DNA from: Branchipolynoe longqiensis
Taxonomy: Eukaryota; Annelida; Polychaeta; Phyllodocida; Polynoidae
Assembly: GCA_030323885.1 (NCBI GenBank)
Contig: CM059186.1
Location: forward strand, 154,103,064 to 154,167,063
Length of the DNA: 64,000 nucleotides
Direction: 5' to 3'
Made by a program: the position numbers and the translations under genes. A model generated the notes under the pieces. It was not told the DNA's origin. It did no database searches and saw nothing but the letters and a program-made list of their open reading frames with translations. Shown one piece after another: positions 38,001 through 50,000 of this stretch (positions are counted from its first letter, which is position 1; each line of letters begins with the position of its first letter).

Positions 38001-41000
38001 ATGTGGCCTAACACTGGACACTTTACCGGGAGTCAGATTTCCAATTCTTGTTGTTGGAGGCGATTCTCTCATCTCCCACATCAGAACTGTGTGGGTACAT
38101 TCAGACCAGTGCACCCTCCATATTCTTCTGTATTTGTTATGGAATCGAACACTGAATATGGAAATATGAATTTGTTTCTTTTGTAGCATAATCGCTGATA
38201 TCGATATACTTGTTGCTCCGTAGGAGTACTAAGTCAATTCAATAGAACCTGTCACTGCTGAGGTCTATGGTCTTTAGCAATTCGGCATGCATGTCAAAGT
38301 TAATTTGGCATGTTTTCACTTCAAATATCTTTGAAGTTACCAATTTAAATGGTTGGCATTGTGTTTGTTGTGAGATACATAGAAAGTTTGCTTGTAAATG
38401 TTATGTAATTGTTTTTAACGGTGAAAGTGTTAACTGAAAGTCATTCAAGAATATGTATTTAAAAAAATATATATATATATATATATTTAAAAAAAAAAAA
38501 AAAAAGCTTTGACAACACTGAAAGTTGCGAGATCAGGTGCTCCTGTCTGTATATTGAAGAAATTAGTGGTGGGTGGGTGGATAACTATTACTGTCTAAAT
38601 GTGTTCAAACCCTTGCTTTTCTGTGACAGGGTTCAATAAGGTTGGCGGCTACCGCGGCTTGTACGAGAAGTACCAGTACGCCATCCCGAACACGACTCTG
38701 ATCAACTCGAACATCACATGCGGTCTGCCCCGAGATGACGCCTGGACCATGCTTCGGGACCCGGTCCACTCCGACATTCCCTGGCCGGGCTTCCTGCTGG
38801 GTCAGACACCTGCCTCTGTCTGGTACTGGTGTGCTGACCAGGTGTGTGTGCATTCAGAATTTGACATTGGCAGGGTCCATGCGGTTGCCTGGAAAGTCTT
38901 GAAAAGTCTTGGAATTTCATTTGCCCCATTTCAAGGCCTTGAAAATTTAACCTATTTTGGGTAATTAGTCTTGAAAAGCCTTGAATTCCATTAAACTCTC
39001 CCTACTGATCTTAAGTTAGTCTGAAATCACAATTTCCATTGTTGTTTTTTCCTGAAATCAAAATGAAAATAGTCTTGAATTCCTATCAAAACAGCCTTGA
39101 AATAGCCTTGAATTCTGTATCTTCACATGTGTAAGGTCCTGAATGTCTGTGACTTAAGCAAATATTTCTTAGGCAGATGAAAATGGTGTAAAATATGTTT
39201 ATTCGGGCTATTTCACCATTGGAGAGACACGGTGCTGATGTCAGGCTCTAGCAGATTGGGGAATGTGTCATGTCAGTATGCGGCTAAGCATGCCTACACA
39301 TTGCTCCTCAGATGATGGTGCAGCGGGCTTTGGCTGCGAAGAGTCTGTCCCACGCTCAGGGCGGCACCCTGTTCGCCGGCTACCTGAAACTACTGCCGCT
39401 TTTCATCATGGTGATGCCTGGCATGATGGCTAGAGTTCTCTTTCCAGGTAAGTGCCTCATGTAGGGGTCGTACACACCTGGAAAACCGTAGAAAATAATG
39501 TCATGTATTTAAGCGCTTGAGTACCCTTGAAAATCATCTTGCGGTCTGGAAAACCCTTGAAAATGATAATTTTATGTCAAATGAAATATATACGCCTAAA
39601 ATGTTTTATATATCTTGCTATGCGACAATCGCGTGGCCACACAATCCAAACGATAGCATCACCATATTGGTAAATGTTGCCATGTTGGCTCAGTAAGGTC
39701 CTTGAATTTTTGGTAAAGTTGACCCGGAAAGTGCTTGAAAAATCCTTGAATTTTGACTTCCTTCACTTCAAGTGTATGAACCTTACTTACGCTGTAAACC
39801 CATGCAATCTGTTCGCTAATTGTACGGAGATGAAAGACCTGAGAGAACCCATGATGTTTTTAATGATTGCCGATTAAGTGCCACAAAATGTCAGGGATAT
39901 ATGACAGCAGTTGGTCAGTCTGAATCTGTGCAAGGGGTAAACTGTCCTGATATGACCATACATCTTGCTAGGATGTAAAACCGAATTGACCAAACAAAAA
40001 CAAGAGGTGGATTTCCGTGGAAAGTATCACATAGGCTTAGCACTGTTGAGGAATTGCAGGAAATCCCCGGAAGTCAGGTTTCATACCGTACTCTCCAAGG
40101 ATAGTTTTTGCACTGTGCCTATGACCAATCATTATATCTCGCCATCATTTGAAATGACCACTTAGCAATTTCCGCTTTTCCCCCCCAATTTCATCCCTGA
40201 TTGTAACTGCGGTACATATTCTCTGGCGTGATGCCAGGAATATAATTGAAAATAATATAATTTAAATAGACAGAAGCCATCAAAATACGTTACATATTGA
40301 TATAATTTACATGTATTAAATGGCCCTTACTAGCAGGAATCATTCTCAGGTGCTGGGCAATAAACTATTATGTAGCATATTTACAACATGATTTTATTTT
40401 TGCTAAGTTGAAATGATAGACAAATTTCATTTACCAGGAAAGGCTGCTTTTAAACAGGTATGTCTTGAGGACAGATTAGCAAATGAATAAAAATCAGTAG
40501 ATACTCCATTCTTACTTCACATTGGATTCTAACCGCCGCATGTACTTAAACCCGTTACAACGAAATACCTCAGTGCAACCCTTCCAGGTAAACATTCTCA
40601 CTGGCACATATATAATGTGGTTTCTGACATGCGTATACACAAGTAGGAGCGCCATGGGTAATCGGGTCAGGGTATTGTCGCATATATAATAGCCCCCCAC
40701 ACGAAGATCCCCACTATGAGGCGCTAATGCCCAAACGGTAAAGGAATGACAAATTCCTGACCTAAAAACTTACAAAAAATATCTGTGCAAATTAGGCTAG
40801 GAAACCCCCACTAAGCTGCACTGTAAAGGGGCATGTGATATGTCACGGCCCACCAGCAGGACGCCTAATGGAAGGTAACCATGACAAGAGTAGCCAGATA
40901 ACACACCACACACCACACAGCTACGTACAAGCCTATGATATGTAAATAGGAGTAGGCTAGTCTAGTAATAAGAGTAGAACAAAATAAAATACATATATGC

Positions 41001-44000
41001 CAAGAAAATTAAAAAAAACTAACATAGACTACTAATCATACTAACCGATTATCTATCTGCTACTGAAATTCAGGCAATCAAATAACTTATCAGCAGCTAC
41101 TGTGTGGTAAGATAACGCCAACACTACAACTGACCAGCATTGAAAACAAGCCTGGGTACATGGGCTCATATGATATGGACAGTATAAATACAGCCTCAAT
41201 TAAAAAAAAAAAAAAAAAAATTGACCACCCTTTTAAGGTTTATACGCATGCGCGCTGACAATTAACCTCTAAATTGCGTCATGTGATCTGTTGGCTCCGC
41301 ACTAATAGTAATACCATGAATAATTAATACTAAATAATAGTCATCGAGATGTATTTACATCCCTTTAAGGCAGAAATAAATTAATATGGGAACAACGAGA
41401 CTGATCATGAGCTAAAACTGGAAGAATTATTCAAGTTTTACTTGTGTTCCTCCACCCCTTACATTATTTCGTTTTGAACTGAAATGGACTTGTTGGTTCA
41501 ACCCGCTTAATCAATTGTTTAGACTGATGGTGATGGTCCACACGGTTAGAAAATAGGAATGAGGCCCAAAGTACAGCAGCTGCTCCAGAGGCCTATATAT
41601 GTATAGACCACTTGATCTTGAGGCGTTGAGTAGCGTGTCCTTAAAGCTGCATAGTCTGTGACTGATGAAAGCATCAAATTTTCGAAACCAAAATAAGTAT
41701 CTTGATTTGATTCTACATATCCAATTTAGATGCTGGTGCACTTATTAAACATTTGTTGCTGCCTAGAAGGGGATACTAAGTCAATTTAATAGAACCTGTC
41801 ACCACTGGAGCCTGCGGTGTTAGAATTTGTATGTGCACCTAAAATTAATTTAGCCTCTTTTCACTTGTAATATCTGCAAAGTTAATCATTTGTAATAAAA
41901 GCTACTTCAAACTAATATAAGGTAAAGTATAAAGAGCAATCTGATATATTTATCTAAAAATAATAGCAGAGACCCAAAACCATCGGAGTGTGCAACTTTA
42001 ACAAACCCTGGATTAACCGTTGTGTACCTGGTTACACTAGCATGCCCCAATTCATTCCCCCACCCCCACCCCCCACTCAATAATAAATGATGGATTTGTC
42101 CATTACGGACTAGGACGGGGCTGTTTTACACAATATTGTCAATATAATGTGGGCGAGTAGAATAAAGGGTCATGGTGCCAACAGTGTTATCACAGTGGAG
42201 CAGCACTATAAAGTCAACATCAGTGTGTACTTCAGGAAGTCTGTGTCTGTCCTGATGTTTAGCTATGACATAAACCGCCAATATAGAGGGAGTGCACGTG
42301 ACGTCAGCAGTCAGCCATCTTGGATTACACTTGATACCACCGATGGCGCCCCCTGTTGTATACCAAGAACACTATGACCACTGGGCCTACCTAGTTGGCG
42401 TCCGCCGAAGTATGTGGCGCCACCTAGCCGGTACTGCCCGAACCTTTTTAATTCTTTGACAGAGCATCGAATGTGTCACTATACTGCACTTTAGCAAAGA
42501 TAATTTTTAAAATGCTTCCTGATCATTAAAAAAAACACCTTTTCTCCTAACTTCTCAGGCCAAACTGCTCAAAACAGTGACAAATAAACCAAAAAATTGG
42601 TAAATAAACACAATGTAAACAGTTGCAAGCCTTTCATATGTAATCCAATATGGCCACCGGAAGTTGTCTCGTGACGTCATTACACCCCCTCTATACGAAC
42701 ACATTTTCCATTAGCGGGGAAGCAAACTGGCTTAAAGCCGCATAATCCAACAGAAGGATGAAATTTGGGAAAGTCAGCACTTAGAATTGATCATACATAT
42801 CAAATTTAACTACAGGTGCATTTATTAAACATTTATTGCAGCTTGGTGCTCCTGTGTAATGTTCGAAAATGGGTAAACAAAGCCTATGTCCAACATTTCA
42901 GGGTGAACACCAACATTAATTTGGCATGTTTTTATTTCAAAGATCTCACCCGCCAAAAGATTAACCATATCAAATAAAAGCTATTTCAAACTAAAATAAA
43001 GTAAGTTATATGGATTAATCTAATATATTCATCTAAAAGGAATGCGGTAGAAACTTTAAAAAACGTAGATTTTGCTACTGTATATTGGTGAGAATTAATA
43101 TCGTTTAAAGGGATCCAGTATAAGGCGTAAGGGACTGCAGCTGTATTCCAATAAATGCTCTCCAAGCACACATTTGCCTTGTTTTTCAGTTTATGCCACC
43201 GAATATGTGGAGGGAGAATGCTGAGGTCTGTAATGTATTGTCCTGGGTGGGATGAAAATAGGAAATATTGTGCCTAGAACAGGATTCGAGCCCACACTTC
43301 TTGCCATTTCGGGACTAGCGGGCCAACCATAACACTACGTAGACTCCCTGTTGCATCAGCCTATCCACCTAGACTCCCTGTTGCATCAGCCTATCCATGT
43401 CTACTTGTCTATGTGGCTCCTTGCCTGAACCAGCTCAGTGCAGACTACTACAGTGTGAGTGACGTCACAGGTCGGATTCCCTCATCACATGACTTAGAGG
43501 GGTTCCCCACAGACCACACCAGGGAACACCAGTGAACCCTTTAGGTTTCCCTTGCACACTAGTTATAATGGACACTGCCCCCCCCCCCCCCCCCCCCCCC
43601 CACACACACACACATATTCAGTTGCATAAGCTGAAAAGGTGTTTGGAGAGCATTTGTCGGCATACAGTTCCTGTCTCACCGGCCTATATCGGATCTCTTT
43701 TAAGAAAAACTTTCAAAAGTAAGAAATGTAATTTTGTGTGTGTTTGTTTTGTTGTTTGTTTGTTATGTGAACCATAATCGTTTGTTTGTTGGGGTTTTAC
43801 GTCCTAGCAGCATCTGCGGTCATATCAGAATGGGTACCGACTTGTGACAGTGCGCACTCATGATGACTTTATAGTGCTGTCCCACTGGGAGAGCAGCCAC
43901 CAGCACCATTACCTAATATCCCACTCAGTCATATTATCCTGATACTGAGCCAAGCAGTCCATGTCCTATCCTAGTAATGCCAAGCGCTATGCTAGATAGA

Positions 44001-47000
44001 AACAGGCATCAATTTTGTACGTCATTGGTTTGATTCGAACTCCCGACCTACCGCACGGGAAGCCTGCGCTCTAACCGATTCGGCCACTGAGTCCGGTGAA
44101 CCTGAATCAAAATGGTTGTATTTTTCAGATGAGATTGCCTGCACAGACCCCGACATCTGCGAAGCGGTGTGTGGCAACCGGGTGGGCTGCAGCAACATCG
44201 CCTTCCCCAAACTTGTCCTCACGCATATGCCAGTCGGTACGTTCAGCGCATGTGTGGAACAGGTCAAGTGACTTGTGCTTCACCCAAGTGACGAGCACCC
44301 GGGCACAGTGGTGATATTGGGCGGGTCTCCATGGGCGTAATCGATTAATCAACTCGGGTCACCGGAGCCACTTTTTGGCGCATGCGCACATCCTACAGGC
44401 TCGGGTTGAATAAACGAATACGCTCGGGGTGGAAAAAATGGTGGCTTAATCTAAAACTTAATATTTTTTTTCAATAACCGATATAAGTACAGCAAAATAG
44501 GATTTAAAGTATTTTATGATTGTAGAAACTGACAATCTGGGTTATTTTTAAAAAGCATTAAAATAACACGTAGGTCCTGTACGTGTAGCTGTTATTCTGC
44601 AGGTACCAGCACAGCTGTGATGTCATCGCTCCTAGCAAACCCCAGCCAAGAGGTGGGTTACTCGGATCGGGTTGTTTTGCACACGGCCCGTGTATTTCTC
44701 GACTCGACTTGCAGTGTTCGATTTGAAATTCTGATGACTCGGGTGACCCAAGTCTCCCGGGTCGTGTTAATCGATTACGGCCCATGAGTAAAAGCCACCA
44801 CGGTCCACTGCGCATCACTGTGCTCGGGTCAAGTCATGCATGTAGGGCCTAGGCCATGTGACAAGATAATGTTTCACAGCAGTCGAGTCAATTAGATGTA
44901 TTCAAAATATGTAATGTGTGGCGTAGTCAGCATTTGCATTCACCCCCAGAAATGTGAACGGAGCACAAGCATAAAGCCTCATAGTCCGATGTGCTTTGTT
45001 CTTGCTGCTGAACCCGCCTTTTCCCGGCCCTTCCTCCTGAACCATCGGCTACTAGACACGAGTGCACTGCTACCGCTAGAAAGGGGTGATCTGGGTTCGC
45101 CCCAACGAGGCTTCGTTTAAATTGTTGTAAAGAGATCCCCGCTTCTACAACCGTCCTACCTGAAGTTTAATCTTCAATCCGAATATCGGAATGGTTTATC
45201 GGTGCCTTTCTATATTGCTGCAGTTCTGCAGCCGGTAACTGTCGTAAGGTTACTACCCACCTAGGAGCTGAGCTAATTAAATTTAATCCAAACTATATTC
45301 GTTTTAGATATCATATTTTGACAAATGTATAATGACTCCACATTGATTCGCTGTGGAATAATATAACAATATTGTATATGATAAGTATGATTCTTTTCCT
45401 GATTATCTTATTCGCTGATGCATCTGATGGCAATACCTTGCTGTCTTCTGAAATTCATAAATCTTTTACGCATACAAAAAAAATATCAAATAACTGTTTT
45501 TAATATATTATTATGCATGTTTTTAATAATACTAATGTAAAGCACTCCCATCTTACAAGACCTTAGTTATGAATTTAATCAGCTTGACAATAGTGGGTAG
45601 GTAGGTAGGCTATGGAATTTAATAAATAGGTTTAAATAAGACCTTGTCTGCATGGTAGCTGGCGGATTGAAGTGAGAATGGCGCTGCACAGCCTTGCTAA
45701 GTGTAGCACTGTCTTTTATGCTCAGGCGAAGGCAATTGTGCATGTTGTGGCGGCAACATGGGTAATTCTGGGCACGGGATCAAACTCCACCCCCCAGCAC
45801 TGCCGGCTATGGGCGACACTGCCGCCACCTGGTTTCCACTCCCCGCACCTCCCCCAGCACTGTCTCCTATGGGCGACCCTGTCGCCACCTACACTTGAAC
45901 TCCCGCACTAACCTTCCCCCTCCCCCCGCCCTGGCCGGTGAGAGCCTGAGCAGCTCACACCGACCAGTGCGCCCGAACCTGCCGCGTGGCTCTGGACTCT
46001 GTACGATTTCTAGGATCCCCGAAGATGCCGTCAACCCGGAATAACCGCAACAAGGATCCCTCCACGGACCCACAGACACCGGAGGAACCCATACCAACCC
46101 GTAAGCCACGAGGCAGGCCCAAATCGGTTGTGTCACGCGAAAAATCTACGAAGAAAGCACGCTCTCGTTCAAGCCGAACCGAGGAACGGCGCGAGACTAC
46201 TACCATAACACCGGACAACACCCCAACAAACCCCAGCAGACGCCGCGACTCGGCAGGCACCAATGAGGCTCTCATTAATGCACTCAACGGATTCCAGACC
46301 CGCATGGACGAACGGCTCGACAAGATATCTCGTGGCATGGCAGACAGAATGGACGAATTTGAGCGTACAGCGGCGAAGCGGCGGCGGACAGCGTCAGCAC
46401 GTGGTTTCCAAGATGGCCGCCGACCCACGCGTCCAGCTGACCACGTGCGCGACAACCAAGATGGCCGCCAACAATCGTGCTCCCCACACCAGCCGACTGT
46501 CACAGATGACCCTGATACCAACCATCGGAGAAAATCACCGCGGCGCAGCCATAGCACGGAAAACAGGAACGTGGCTCACACGCTCGCCCCTGCGAGGCAC
46601 CGCAGCAACAGCAAGGATCGACGCGCACACCCACGCGACCCCCAGCCTACACGGCCTGAGCAGTACTATTACGCGGAGGGCACCAAAACAAACCGTGAGT
46701 TCGTTCCGTTTAACAATCCCTTCCGCACGCCTGCTGCCATGGCCCGTGACCGAGCGTCCTCACGCACCCCCTTCTATGATGTAATGACCCATACCGACTA
46801 TGAGGAGAACGACCGCAGTGACGTGGTAAACGAACTCCTGGCCGCCGCGGGATCAGCCCTGGGAGACAGGAAAGGTAACCATATAATAGCTCCCCATAGG
46901 TATGTCAGAAGGGGCCACCGTAGTACTAAAGTTGGCCTTGACCAGGCGACGTGGGCGGAGTATTTTGCCGCGCTGTGCCGCATGATAAAAGACCACGCAA

Positions 47001-50000
47001 TGCCGACGAGCTGGATCGAGCCTATGTTTGAACACTTACACCAACTCGCGACCATGGCCACTCAGTACGAATGGCAGACATGCAGGAGGTGGTCCGAGGA
47101 CGTGTTCACCATGATCGGCGACGGCCGCCTGCAGCACGGATGGGCGGATCAGTATGCCATCAAAGACGTCCAGCATGACGCATGTGTAGACGGAAATAAG
47201 ATAGACGGAAAGAAACACCACAAGGCAAACGACGAACACACTAACAAAAGACCAGACACTACTAGCGCCCGCGCCGACAGATCCGACAAGCCAGACTACG
47301 TCCGACCTGCGTACACGAAAGAGACCGACGGTAAACCCTGCACAAAGTGGAACTGGGGAAACGAGTGCGGCCACAACACATCCCACGGCACAGAACCGGA
47401 TCGGAAGTGCCACCTGTGCGCCTGGTGTGCCTCAAAATACTCAAAAGCTAACCCACACCATGAAAAAGACTGCCAGAACAAACGGCGGTTTTTCGAGCGG
47501 CAAAATGGCACCGACAAACCTGAAACCAAAGCGGATTTTCGATAGGCGGCTGCACCGACGGTCACACTGACGACGGAACGGATACCGCACCTACAGTTGA
47601 CGGCGTGCCCGCTGGAGGAGGGACGGGCGCCCCCGACCCCGGGCCCCACGCCCGGCCCGCCCCCGCCAACAGCAACCGACCACGCCCCGCCCCACGACCG
47701 TGAGGTAGCCATTGTTGTTGTTGAACGTGACCGTGCCGGGGAAGCCAGCTCGCCGCGAGGGCGCCCCCGCAACACACAAGGTGGCGCCACCGCTGCGGAG
47801 GGCGGTATGGCTTCGCAGTTGGGCTGGTGCCCGGCGCAACCGATAGATGGCAGCACCAGCACCGGCGGCGGCCATGACACCTCCCCGAATCATAACAACA
47901 TCAACAGGGCCACGCCCCCGCCCGGCACAGGGACCGAGGCATGGCACGCCGCCCGCCCCGCCCCCGGCCGCGCAGCCGAGCCCCCGCCCCCCACCGACAC
48001 GGACCGTCCACTGACTACAAACCATCAACACCCCGCCGCACCCACCGGCACACAGCTGCTGCCCCCGGCGCCCACCGAGGAGACATACGACGATGCCTGC
48101 GGCCCACATGCCGCACACGCCGACACTCTCTTACGCCACACCCAGCCCGACGATATTGACACCATACTCGACGACCACGGCGCGGCCGCCGCCCCGCCAT
48201 ACAACCCCCCACTCACTCCGACACAGTACAGGCCCATACTACACGCTCTATGGCCCATGACCATAGCCCAGCTATGGCACAACAACATGCACTACAAGGC
48301 ATTATACGACCGGGTGCGACGTTACGCCCTCCCCAACCACATGGGGGCCCGTGTGCCCGTCCCCTCAGGCCTCAACATCCCGGCCTGGCGGCACATGCTA
48401 CGCGACTACCATGATAACCAGGTCGTGGAGTACCTGGAATTCGGGTGGCCGGCGGACTACACCGGTGCCAGACCCCCGGTCTCCGCCACCGCCAACCACA
48501 CCGAGGACCCGACACACGACATACACATCGCCAACTACGTGTACAAGGAGGTCGAGTTCGGGGCGCTCCTCGGCCCCTTCGAGCGGCCCCCCTTCAAGCC
48601 CTGGACCCAGATAAGTCCGATGATGACGCGGCCGAAGAGGGTCTCCGCCGACCGCCGAGTCATCGTCGATCTATCATACCCGGGCAAGGCCAGCGTCAAC
48701 GCCGGCATCCGCCGCGCACAGTACCAAGGCGCCCCTTCCACCTACACCCTGCCCGGCATGCTCGACCTGGCCGATGAGGTCACTCGCCTCGGCGCCGGTT
48801 GCTATGTATGGGGCGCGGACCTCGCGAGGGCCTACCGGCAGCTGAGGGCCTGCCCCCTCTCGACCCCACTATTCGGAATTACCTACCAAGGCCAATACTA
48901 CATCGACGCGGCCCCGCCCTTCGGCTGCAGAACCTCCTCCCTGGCGTGCGCTCGCACCACCAATGCGGTCGACCACCTCATGCGGAAGAAGGGGCACTTC
49001 GCCCTATGCTACCTGGACGACTTCGTTGGTGCGGCGCGCACGCGCCAGGAAGCCACAGGGGCATACGACGATTTCCTGCGCCTTGCGCAGGACCTCGGAC
49101 TCGAACTGGCGACCGCCAAGTGCACCCCTCCCACCCAAAACCTCCAGTGGCTGGGCTTCGAGATATCAACGGTGACGATGCGCCTCGAAATCCCCCGCGA
49201 CAGGCTCGCCGACATCCTCACAGAGTGCGGCCTCTGGTCGACCGGGAGGAGGGCGTCCCGGCGGGACCTCCAGAGGCTGGTCGGGAGACTACAGCACGTG
49301 CATCCGCCCAGCCCGGAGATTCATGTCCCGGATACTCGAGGCACTCAGGAACGCCCCCATGACCGGCAAACATGCGGTGCCTGAGGACCTCCTCCGCGAC
49401 ATCGAATGGTTCAACCGATACGCCGAGTCCTCCAACGGATATGTCCTACTCCAACCTCCACCCAAGGCGCCCTGGACAATCGAGTGCGACTCATCACTCT
49501 CTGGCGCAGGTGCACACTCCGACACACACTTCTACGCCGAGCGGTACCCCGACCGGGTCCGCGAGAGGGACCACACCATAGCGCAACTGGAGGCCCTCAA
49601 CCTGGTGGCGGCCATCAGGACCCTCCTCCCTCCCCGACCACACGTACATGCCATCCACGTCAACACCGACAACTCCGCCTCCCAGCAGGTGGTGGCCACG
49701 TACCGGGCGCGACCCCATCCTGGCGGCATGCGCGAGAGAGATATGGCTCCTCTCCGCCACCCTCAGCACGGACATACACATACATCATAAACCAGGCAAG
49801 GAGCTCGTCCTGGCCGACGCACTCAGCAGGCGGCATGACGATCCCTCGGCTCGTCGCACAGGCGACATCATCGTGGCACAGCGAGGGCTGGTACAGGTCC
49901 ACGTCGACCTGGTCAATGTCCTCACCCCCCGCCTATAACCTGGGTACCCAACTCCCTTTTGCTTCGTCCCCAGGTTTCTCGGCACACCACCACGACCGAC

